From positions 1 through 27,045 of the forward strand of contig CAXNAD020000156.1 of the NCBI GenBank assembly GCA_964200185.2: a DNA stretch of 27,045 nucleotides. The letters are read 5' to 3'. Position numbers and translations under genes: made by a program. Positions 1 to 10,600 of the stretch are shown here, in pieces. Source of the stretch: Choristocarpus tenellus KU-1152 (Eukaryota; Phaeophyceae). Each line of letters begins with the position of its first letter. Positions within the stretch are counted from its first letter, which is position 1. Under the pieces are notes generated by a model that did no database searches, had not been told where the DNA came from, and saw only the letters and a program-made list of their open reading frames with translations.

Positions 1-535
1 CAAACCACCCCCCCCCCCAGATACTTTGACCCAAAACAAAGCGACATGTTGTGTGTTGCTGACAACAGAACATTAGGTTTGGCTTAACATTGGAAATAAG
101 TTTGATGGGATAGGATACAACCGCGGTGTACTTTCTCACACTTTGGACATATGACTAGAGCTCCAGGGTGCACCTTCGGAGTGTTGTTGAGAGTGAAAGT
201 ATCTTATAAGGTACGATTCTTGCCCCGTTTGTCAGTTTGGGGCTTGGCTTCCCATATTTTTTTCATGACAGTTTACCTACTCCAAAACATTTGGGAGTAG
301 GTGAAATGTATACGTTATGAAAAGGTGTGTTCGGAACAAGGATATTGACACTTCCTAACAAACACAATAGCCAAAATTACTTCAAAATCGCAACATTGGA
401 TTTTGGCTCCCAAACGGATGCGGCTCTATCCCTTTAAGATACTTTGACTCCGATTTTAACTGATACACAGAACAACAGTGGAATGATAAGCTAATACAAG
501 GAAGAAAATGTATTTCTTCCCCCTCGAGTATGCAG
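1..535. other. Left edge, no gene assigned; probable upstream intron
   Basis: I see no recognisable coding exon here. The bases just before 536 form a good splice acceptor (pyrimidine-rich run ending TATGCAG), so at least the right-hand part is probably an intron of the LNR gene whose 5' end lies outside the window. A short open stretch on the + strand at about 108-211 ends at a possible donor (AAG followed by GTACGA), but it matches nothing I know. A C-rich tract followed by AGATACTTTGA near 8-29 recurs inverted at about 762-789. Confidence 0.4.
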
Positions 536-2214
536 ATTGAGAGCGACTGCGGATGGAACACAAGTAGTCCTTTAGTGAGAGATGTGTCAGAGAGCAGGGC
601 GTACGAGATCCTTAGCAATGGACAACTTCATCCATCTTGTGGAGGACAGACATGGACAGACTGCGATTTTTCCACTGGCTATACTCTTGATGACATTGAT
701 GATGGAACATGTGATGAAGAGTTGAACACGGAAGGATGCAAATATGATGGTGGTGAGTTCAGGCTCAAAGTATCTGGGGGGGTGGGGTGGCGACTGTTCA
801 TTCAGCGCCCTTTTTTCCATGTCGCGATTTTCGGGTGAATTTGGTTGCTTGCGTCGGATGGATAACGTAAGTGCACTTCTCCTGGTTAGGACCCGAATGG
901 ACACCCTGGTGTAGACCCCCCCCCCACTCCCTCCCTACTTTGAGCCTTCAGCAGCATTGAACCATGGGACAGTTGAGAAACAAACACGGTCAGTTAAAGT
1001 GACTCATGAAGATGACGCCCAGGATCATTATTTCTAAAATGAGTTGGGTTGTGAGTTTTGGAAACCTGAATCATGGCAAGAGTGAGGGGTTGGGGGTGGA
1101 AAATTCAGTCCAAAATTTTCACCATTGGTCGGCTTCTTTTCCACATGGAGTCAATAGGTAGAATGTTGTGTTTGTCAGTAACAGTGATAGTAACAACTTC
1201 TGCCGCCCCTTTAATCTTCATTAGAGAAAATGACAACTATGACAACAATATATCTTGATCAGTCTCATGTACCAGCTCCCCACTGGTTCCTCTTTGTCAA
1301 GATTCGAAATCCCCCTCAGTTTAGTTTCCGCATGCATATGATCAATGTCTAGTAAATCTCACCAATCACACCCTGGGTTAATAGAGGTAAATCATCACTT
1401 TGAATGCCTCATGATTGCCAACTACAATTGTGAAAAATGATGGCGGTGGGGGCACAAGATATCACAAACGGGTGATATTTTTTTTGCTTTGTGTGGCACA
1501 AGACCTTCCTCAACGTGTAATTCTTATTGTTCTAGTATACTACTCCTATTATTCTTATCGTTCTAGTATACTACTCCTATTATTCTTATTGTTCTAGTAT
1601 ACTACTCCTATTATTCTTTTCGTTCTAGTATACTACTCCTATTATTCTTATCGTTCTAGTATACTACTCCTATTATTCTTATTGTTCTAGTATACTACTC
1701 CTATTATTCTTACTGTTCTAGTACACTACTCTTAATATTCTTATTGTACTAATATACTACTAATATTCTTATTGTACTAGTACACTACTCCTAATATTTT
1801 CCCACCCCTTTTTTTCATCAGGACCAAGTACTCCAACTCTCATGGGACAAGGCCCAATCCAAAACCTAGGTCAAGCCTCACCCCCATAATAACAACTAGG
1901 CAAGAATAGACAGTCATAGATTGCCTTTCCCAAACTATAGTGGCTATCTATACTGAAACGCTGCCCTGCAACAATCTTTTTCTTTGAAATGTGCATCTAA
2001 AGAGTGCTCTCTCCCACCTTGGTATAACATAACGTTCCTGCCAGGCGACTGCTGTGGCCTCACCCTTGAAGATGCAGCTGCCGCTTGTTTGGATCCCTCA
2101 TATTCACCACCAGAACTTTCCTCAGCTAAACCAGTGAAGCCTTGCCAGGGACTTGCACTTGCAGCTGCCGTGGGTGGCTTGACTTTGTCGTTCTTTTCTG
2201 GACTAATTACCTAA
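536..2214 (+). CDS. LNR (Notch-like) repeat protein, 3' part, partial
   Basis: Two exons are proposed: 536-752 and 2045-2214. The first opens after acceptor TATGCAG and ends at donor GTGAGT in phase 1; the second follows acceptor CCTGCCAG. Splicing rebuilds a codon and gives the motif CKYDGGDCC. Together with the preceding DDIDDGTCDEELNTEGC this matches a Lin-12/Notch repeat: spaced cysteines, an acidic calcium-binding stretch and a WDGGDC-like end. Upstream residues include four more cysteines. The second exon then reads a Pro/Ser-rich spacer and a hydrophobic tail of about 21 residues ending in TAA at 2212-2214. That tail could be a GPI-anchor signal or membrane segment, suggesting a secreted or surface protein. 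The 5' end is missing; an ATG at 530 is an alternative start but looks intronic. The LNR call is fairly secure for the joined motif. The terminal exon is less certain, since a further intron is possible. Confidence 0.62.
753..2044 (+). other. Intron of the LNR gene
   Basis: The donor GGTG/GTGAGT and acceptor TTCCTGCCAG are inferred from the join that restores DGGDCC. The intron is 1292 nt. It contains C-tracts near 770-790 and 917-925 followed by related ACTTTGA sequences, and the 31-bp minisatellite at 1520-1796. I recognise no gene inside it. Confidence 0.6.
1520..1796 (+). repeat. 31-bp minisatellite, about 9 copies
   Basis: Units start at 1520, 1551, 1582, 1613, 1644, 1675, 1706 and 1737, each beginning ATTCTTATTG or a close variant and containing TTCTAGTATACTACTCC. 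The first seven have exactly 31-bp spacing and differ by one or two bases. The last two are more diverged and partly shortened. The array lies inside the LNR intron and explains the open frame there, which is not a gene. Confidence 0.93.
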
Positions 2215-2400
2215 GTCGCTCAAGCTGTCGATGCTGCCACTGTGGTTTGTGCAGGCGTTACTGCTATGTACGAGGTGTTGTGGTCACATGTGCTAGAGCA
2301 ACAATTGTACTACTTCCCTCCCCTGCAGTGTCAATCGCTGTAGTTGCTTTTGAATAATCTAAACTTGTTGACCTGAGTCTGCTCAATAACTGAGATATAA
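2215..2400. other. No gene seen; 3' flank of the LNR gene
   Basis: The + strand frame at 2142-2357 is open and cysteine-rich but overlaps the LNR terminal exon in another frame and matches no family I know. No poly(A) signal could be assigned with confidence. Confidence 0.35.
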
Positions 2401-4179
2401 GAAAGTACTAGTAGGAGGGTTAGGGGTCGGTCGATCCCAGTGTCACCTTGTTATTGTCCTGGAGCAGTACAAATCCAAGATTTTGCTGCCATGGCAAGGC
2501 CTCCTTTATCAGATTTTCATTGGTGGTGTGATTAGCCAAGTCTCTCCACCACTGTAGCGTAAGAGGTCTTCAACAAAAGGGCAGGTGTTGGAGACCGTAA
2601 CACACCCATGGAAAGCACTCAAAGCACTATTGTAATTGGAGGCAACACCAGAAAACACTGGTGTGACATGAAGGTAGCATGCTTTGTGAACTATGAGATT
2701 TGTGTCTTAACATGAACAAAGTTAGTAAGAATTGGATTTTCAAATACACCATGGTGGGAACACACTATGGTTCACACTGAGGATCTATCAATATATACTG
2801 TTAATAAGAATACTTGCACTACACATGGAATTATGACTTTGCCATTTGCTCAGTGAAGGAAGAAAACAGGAGTTAACACGGCATCCAAAACAGGTGGATT
2901 CACTACATCACCCTTGGGAAAGGCAAGAGCTAGTTCTACAGTAGGAACAGTGTGTTTTACCTTGAGGGATGTACAATACTTGATATGCTTGAGTCAAATA
3001 TTACATTTAAGAGCACTAGGTGTCAATTGATGTGATCATACCACGCAGTTGATAGTTCCTTTATCTATGTCTTCATGCATACATTAAAGTTGTTTGGACC
3101 ACCACTCCCTAGGTACTTTCCCATCTTTCACTTAGACACGACAAAATGTGTATGGGCTCTAGAGCTCCAAGTTGAACAAAATGAGATAAGAGCCAGGCAC
3201 CCTCCAAATAGGGCTGGCCACAAATGTCCTCAACTAATCACTCCCTTCTTGTGTGTTGAACACATGCTATGGGTTCGGTGTTTTAGTATTTGAAGGGAAG
3301 GGATCCACTCTATAGTACCTGTTGTTTATCCCATTGGAGTACTACAGCTTGTTCTACTAAGACTGCAACACACTGAGCTCTACTGTTGGGGTGTATGTGT
3401 GCTTAACCATTTATCAGAGGTGTCCTTGCTCCAAGCATGATACAAAGACAACAAGAGTGTTCCTTTATCGAATATTCTCTTAGGGTTAGGGTTATCTCAT
3501 GTCCATGATCTCCATTCCTTGTGCGATACCTGCTGTATACTTGGTGAATAATGCTGCAGAAGTAAGGTTTCCGATACCAATTTCCACACCAGATCACTGA
3601 TATTATTAATGAATATGTGTGTCACAGAGTACATGGGAGGAATTAGGTAGGGCATGTGATATTTTCTTGAATTTTGAAGTTTTCGTGATCCTCATCCATC
3701 CATCCATTATGGATGCTAAATTATACACGGCATTAAAAATACCTGCATACACCTATATAAAGCTTGACTGGTACTACTCACAAAAAAGTGTTGGAGAGGA
3801 AGAATCATGATGCGGCTGGATAGAGAAGAAACATGAACACAGGTTCCTCGCCCAGCTCATTGAGGAACTAACAAATGCTACTATTTTGAACAGATTGCAC
3901 CTGGGTGGGATTGTCTGCCAGCATATCTTTGTGAGCGACTTAGGGTGGCATGATATTCATTGTAGCAAGGTACAGATAGGTAAAAAATGGAGGGAGTTCA
4001 GATCCCCACATTGTACGCTACTCTCTGTGGTATTGCTTTGAATGGCAAGAAATACTAAAATCGATATATCAATAACAGTGGGCTATTGATGTAATTTCAA
4101 ACAAACTACACAATTTCAAACCTGCATGAGCGAACTTCGACCGGGTTTGCTCAAGTTACATAATTATACTTTCAAGTAG
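2401..4179 (+). pseudogene. Relict long reading frame interrupted almost only by TGA
   Basis: Three overlapping or adjacent + strand frames lack TAA and TAG for unusual lengths: 2563-3085 (stops only TGA at 2713, 2854, 3028), 2934-3548 (TGA at 3033, 3291, 3438) and 3610-4176 (TGA at 3610, 3808, 4039, 4087). The first frame also continues upstream to 2401 across one TAG (2533) and one TAA (2560). The first and third share a frame; the middle one is shifted. The translation looks protein-like in places, for example SPLGKARASSTVGTVCFTLR near 2910-2965 and LIEELTNATILNRLHLGGIV near 3859-3918, but I recognise no family. A telomere-type block near 3480-3495 lies inside the middle frame. Best guess is a decayed transposon or gene copy in which CGA arginine codons became TGA through CpG deamination. 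A TGA-sense code is less likely, because the two neighbouring large genes contain no in-frame TGA. Confidence 0.4.
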
Positions 4180-4666
4180 GCTAGAGGAGGTTCGATAGCG
4201 AAGATGTGTGAACACAAAAATGTACAGCTATGTAATGCATTTATCACATGACACCACATGCCGCCTTATCACCATTATCATTATCATTGTTATCAATGAT
4301 AGTATCCCTACAATAATTCTTGACACAGGTCCTTTGCTGATACAAATATAATATGCAGCGAGCTAGGAAATCTAAACTCAACTCTGAGCTATCTCCAACT
4401 CCAACAAAACAAACTAGATTGCATAGTGAGCATGCACTACATTTTGCCAACCCATTACAGGACACACAATCAAATCAAATCAAATCAAATCAAATCAAAC
4501 AATACCATACCATACCCCATCAGCACACAAAAGGTCAACACACAGAAAGTCTCTGAACTTGTTAAATTCACAAGAAAAATTCTTCAAGTATCTGGTCTAC
4601 TTCAACCAGTGCCAGTGCAAGAGTGTGGAGGACGGCAGACTATTGATTACAATTCCTCATGGCCAT
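4180..4666. other. Convergent intergenic spacer
   Basis: This lies between the relict frame and the stop codon of the HAD gene. It holds an imperfect ATTATC microsatellite near 4268-4300 and the AATCA pentamer array. I see no exon. The 3' untranslated region of the HAD gene should lie here on the - strand. Confidence 0.5.
4468..4499. repeat. AATCA pentanucleotide microsatellite
   Basis: About six tandem AATCA units lie just downstream of the HAD stop codon (on the - strand), possibly within its 3' untranslated region. Confidence 0.9.
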
Positions 4667-7600
4667 CTACCACCTAAAGCAAGGAGTTGAGTGTGTTGGT
4701 GTTGCACCACCTTTTAGGTGTGTACAGAATAGGGATGAGAGGAGCAAAGGGTTGGGCATCTCAGCAGACCCTTGTTCGACTCCAAACTCTTGAGAATGCA
4801 CCCCACTGGTGATGAACACAGAAGACATCTTGGCATCAAGGGCTCCCAAGATGTCATGGCTCAATGAATCACCCACTGCACACACCCGACTCTTGGCTTC
4901 TTGTGACTCTTGATCCATCTGATACATAGTAGGTTCAAATGAAGGATAAGGACATGATGTTAATCTTTTTTTTATTTATCTCAAGTATCACAATCGTCAC
5001 TGTCATGATGTAACTAACACATATTACCACATCCTGCAAAGGGAAGTCCTTGCATCATACTTGTGCTTCCACTACTATGAACACACTACTCCAGGGGGAA
5101 TACACTAACAACACCTATTTCCAAGACGATAGCGTATTGACACATATTGACACATTTTGATCCCTCCTTGTCTTGAGATATCAGCCACTGTGGGGATAAG
5201 GGTACCTAATCAATATGTATTTTGGACAATAACTGACTTCAGGGTGACCATTCTGTGTACAATACACAATAAAAATAGAGTTTGTTTGCATTTTATGACC
5301 CCCTGCAATCAAGGCATCTCTTGTCTCCACACCACAACTAATACAAATACATACTTTGCTATCTATTACTAATAATAGAAATATTCACCACCTCAACACC
5401 ATGGTACCAACAGCAACAGACAGTCTCACTTGTACCCAATACCCCAAAACAATACCTAACCCTAACCCTAAGTAGTGTTTGAGCAGATATCACAGGAAGA
5501 TGTAATACTAATAGCTAATACTGACTTAGGGTTAGGGTTAGACTCTTTCCAGAACTGGTAAAAGAGCACGCAAAGATGAGTACCCAAAATAACGTTGCCT
5601 CCGGTGGCACCCTTCTAACCAACCAGAGGAGTGTGTAACACATGCTGTGACTACAATTCAAACTCACCAACACCTTTTCATCCATAGCACCAGCCCATAC
5701 TACCAGTATCTAACCACCTTTTAGGACCTCAACCCTGTTACATTCTTGTGACTTAAACTTCTACTTCATGAACAATCTGCCCTGGAGTACTTGTTATTTC
5801 ATTCCTACACTTGCAATATATATGTATATATATGTCACAACTCAACCAATAATCCAAGGTCTGTTCCAACTATGATGACGTATACTATTGATAGTATAAA
5901 ATAAAATAAAATAAAATAGCAAGTCCTTCGGGGAATAATAAAAAATATATATAGATATATTGCAAAGGACTAAAAAATACTTGTAATGGCAGTTGACACT
6001 AATTCCCTTCTTCATGCAGAGCTTACCATACATATCGATATTGGAAAGATACTTCTCTTCCAGGAGTAGTGTTTAGGGTTAGGGTTAGGGTGAAAAAACA
6101 GTCAGAAAACCGCTTTTGTTCGGTAGGTAGTAGGGTTAGGGTTACTGGGGGATTCAATTTGTTCTCACATACCTGACATCAAGGTGTAACCACAGTGATG
6201 ATGACAGTAAACTCTTACTTCCACTCCAAGAATCTAAAGACAATAAAGAAGCTAAATATGAAAGAGAAGCACGCATGGCATTTTGGTTGTTATAAACAGC
6301 TCTGAGACCCTGGTGATATACCACAATATAGCGTATAACATGGTGACTGTGCTGGACCATGACTGTAAAAAATAGTAAATAATTTAAAGTATAATAATAA
6401 TAATAATGCTCCCCTCTTTCTTTTACAAGACCCCATCTACAATGGACACAAGTCAAAGACTACTTTCATGGACACATCGTAAGTTCCCAGGTGTTTCAAA
6501 TAACCCTAACCCTAAGTCTGAGTATCAACACCAAATAAAGTCACATAAAACAACAGCTACAGGAAAAAGAAGCCATATATATTTTTTGTAATAATAGAAA
6601 AATCCACTTACCATTTACAAAATAGTAAGAATACTTCGAATGACAATAAGAACAGTAATAACACTAAAAAATGAAAACAAGAACAGTAAGAATACTTTAA
6701 ACGAAAACAAACTTGAGACAGAAATGTATCATCCACAGACAATCAGTTGCTAGATCACCAAGTGCTATGCATCATCACAATCTATCATCCAGAGCACCGA
6801 TCCCTCCCTTCACCAATCATCAAACATCAAATATGTTGGTTGACCTTGAGGACCTCCAGGCACTTGTGGTACACCAAGCTGTAGGGTTTGCCAACCATTT
6901 CTGTTCTCCCCCCAGCCTCTTGATAGTCTTGTCCAATCAAACCCGGCATAGGGTCGTTGGTACCCGGGCGCAAGAAATCTGTAGGGTTAGGGTTAGGGTC
7001 AGGGTTGACAGTGACAGTTACACACAGGAAAGTTCTTGGAAAATTCCTTAGAGGATTTGTACAAAGGCTTACATTTTCTGGTACTCAAGACTACTGTTAC
7101 CCTTCAACGCTTTGAAACCCCCTGTGAGAAGATTGGTCACACACCACTCCTGCAGATAGGGTAGGTACTAGGGCACATGAGATAAAGTGATAAGGTTATG
7201 TTCTTGATCGGATCCCTAACACTAACCATTGGCAAAATCAGTACCATCCAGTTCATCATGCTGCTGTCCTAAAGTGACGACCAAAATCTCTCTTTAGTCT
7301 CACAATACCCTCTTTAGTCTTACAATACTCTCTTTAGTCTTACAATACCCTATAAAATATCTTTTAAAACAAACACCGAGGAGATATAGAAAGGAGGAAC
7401 TGAATGGATGCATGCATTAAATTGAATAGACCTGAATACAGAATACAGAATACAGAACACAGAACACAGAACAGGATGGCCCCTGCGATTAGTACAAATA
7501 ATCTAATGTACCATGTACCATCACAATAGTATCACACTAGTGACACCACCCAAATAAGGGCATGCAACAGGAATGGCATTGGGCCATTGGTAAAAGGAGT

Positions 7601-10600
7601 CACATGTATGAGTGTTAACCAATATCTGAGGATGAAGCCTGTTCTGCTATAGTATAATAGTATAAATAGGGGAGTGCCTGTATGTCACAGCCTTTTGGAT
7701 GATGACTTTCCCTTTTTCTTAGAGTGTGTGTGTGTGTGTGCTTGTGTTTGTGTTAGGGCTAGGGCTAACTGTTGAAAAATTGTTGTTGTAACCAAATTAT
7801 TTACACAATATACCAATATATATAGAAAATAAAATATTCAATGTTCAATAAAACCTATACAATTTACAGCTTGCAAGGCAATCACTCCCCTGGGGGAAGA
7901 TGCACCGCCTCCAAATGATATTGAACACCAACCACACAACATAACAAGACATAAAATAATAATGATAATAACAAAGTGTTGTGTCCTCTTCATTAGACTT
8001 GAGATAGCAATATAAATATTATCAACAGAAATAGTAAGAGTTTCAATATAAATATCATGTTTGCAAGCTAAAAGGATCTTTCAAACAGTATCATAGTATA
8101 CTGTTCATAGTATTCCTGACATCAATGGAGACGTAATACAATCCACAGTAGGCACTTCATACCAAAGAGGACTCAATTGCGCACACTTGGTAAATAATAT
8201 CAATAAATTTGATTAGTATATCATAATAAAAATCAATATTATCAGATTATCATAATATCAATAAATTTGATCAGTGTACCATAATAAAAATGTTCTGTAT
8301 CCTAGTGCCTTCTCAGCACTTGGAATACTTGGAAATCACAAGGGTACTACAAACATTACAATACCATTACATCCTATTACATGACAAGGGGATGAATAAT
8401 GTTAGCGTATAAAATATGCAACGCTAACCCTAACCCTAACCCTAAAAAATTATCCATTGACATGAATCACACAATTTTTAGGATAGGGAGAGTATCTGCC
8501 TGTACACATAGTGATTCTCATTCTGTCCCATTCCTCATTGGATTTTTAGCGTCTCACCAGGGTTAGTAACCAGCATTGGGATCCCCCTTTGTCTAGCCTC
8601 TTCCAGAATCCCCTTCACTCTTGTCCCACCACTGCCTTCCATGATATTAGGGGCATATCGCTGCACACCCTTGGAGTCCACAACCACAAAAGATCCTCTT
8701 CACAAGTAACACACAACACACAACACAGTGTTAGAGGGGTACATTAACAGAAAGAGTACGGGATTAACCTAACACACCAAAACTCAAACGTGATAACTGT
8801 CCCATTCTGTGCTACCATTGTGGCTGAGTGGCTGGTGGAGGCTATTCCCATCATCAAGTTCATGTGGTAAGCACCACAGTTGCATATTTCCATCATACAG
8901 GTGTACCCTGTACAGTACTGTCCCATGTAATGCTCTAACCCTAACCCTAAGGGGTACACTATTGGTAATATAATTAATTGGTTATGATTGGGTCACGACA
9001 AACTATTTATTGAGAATAAAACTATAACTATAACTCTATCTCTAACATGGTTAATACTACTCATCACCAATGAATAGTACAAAATCAAAGCTCAGATTGG
9101 GTTCACCGCCTGATAGTACTTGCAACTCCTCAAAAATGAAGTATGTTTTGAAAACCAGTGTTTGAAGGGGTTATGCTATATCAATAATTCAGTCACGTAC
9201 ACAGCCCAAACTGTCCTTCAACTCCCTGGTCATAGTGAAGGAAATACCCACTACGTCAGATTCAATTCTTAGAAATACCGACTGTTACAATCTTCAACTA
9301 GAAATTCCACCTTATTCTTTTATTATCTAAAGTCATTACATTACCAACTCTTAGCACGCTTCAACCGGACTCACACACACTATCACAACAAATCACAACA
9401 AAAAACAGGCGATGAAGGTAACAAAGGTTCATTGCCAACTGGTGCTGAAGTGGGTACAGCAAAAGAGATTAAGAGAATAAGAGAGGGGCCGGGGTGACAA
9501 GTGAGAAGTAAGGCACCCATGAAAGCGCTACAACTACTACCACCTGTAGGGTTAGGGTTAGCATAAGTTACAGTGTTAACAGTCATTATAGTATGACAAG
9601 TAGAGTAGTGTGGACTAACCCTAACCCTAAGTGCCTCTTACCACGAGTCAAGGTAGTCGTTAGTCTTGAGTGAAGAAGCAACACTAGTGTTTAGGGTTAG
9701 GGTTAGTGGTAATATTAACTTCTAATGTGTACATTATTATTGTATGACTTTACTACAGTGCGTGTTCAGTAGTGGTAGAATCAATCAGTGTTAGGGTTAG
9801 GGCTAATATTCAGGGGAAAGGTAGCTATCTTACACGCACCATCTCTGCTGCAATTGAAGTAGACAGTAGGTAAGCATAGATGGTCAAGAAAACAAAGAGA
9901 CTATAAGTAACAAACCCTAACCTTAACCCTATTAATAATATAGCGATGCAACAATCTCCATGCAATCACACAAAAATGATCCTCATGGAAGTGCTTATGA
10001 ACAATTCATATTTATATTTATATATAGGGGATCAAATTAGTTGACATTTGGCATGGTTCATTGAGCAGCCTGAGACATCTTATTGTCTATAGCACCATCC
10101 CCAACACATGTCAACCTTGTCATGGATACATGCAACCATCCCTAACACTTGCTATCAGACAAAGAGAGGGGTAGCGCTAGGATGAGGTGACTGTCAGCTT
10201 TCTTTGATACAAGTCTATCTCCTCAATACATACCTCTATCCCCTATCCCCAATCAAGATCAACAGTGATCCAGTTTTAACTTACCTGGCAAGGATGAAGT
10301 CAGCTTGCTCCACATCTGCCAGCACACACCCTGTACTCTCAACATACTGCATAAAGAATCACATGTGAATGGGAGGTGGCATGGATGACAACGGCAAACT
10401 TGTGTACTGATGTAAAGTGAGTGTCAGAGAGTGGCATGCCAATATATCATACTGCGGTTGAGTGCTGAGACTCCTACCCTAACCCTAACTTAATACAACA
10501 TAGTAAATAAACTACAGTACACAGTAACGCTGTGCTATACTGTTTAATTTGTTTTAATAGTGTACAGGGGATACAAGGGATACAATTGGTGAGGGGGAGG

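Larger units (their letters stand above)
6979..8557 (-). other. HAD intron 5 (1579 nt) with telomere-motif 3' end
   Basis: In sense orientation its donor is GTGAGA and its 3' end is made of CCCTAA units running straight into the CCCTACAG acceptor. It also holds the 20-bp triplicate at 7290-7349, a short GT run near 7725-7740, a degenerate telomere block near 7753-7770, the 38-bp direct repeat at 8196-8291 and a CCCTAA block at 8424-8445. I see no gene. Confidence 0.75.

Noticed and set aside
108-211. Possible exon ending at AAG/GTACGA
   Set aside because: Short, no family similarity, and no clear acceptor; chance is as likely.
1415-1597. 60-residue open frame rich in Leu and Tyr
   Set aside because: Its second half is translation of the 31-bp minisatellite in the LNR intron.
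2580-3030. Copia-type retrotransposon protease region
   Set aside because: A stretch reading GTVCFTLRDVQYL loosely recalls the region after the protease, but no catalytic, zinc-knuckle or integrase motif could be found; kept only as an unidentified relic.
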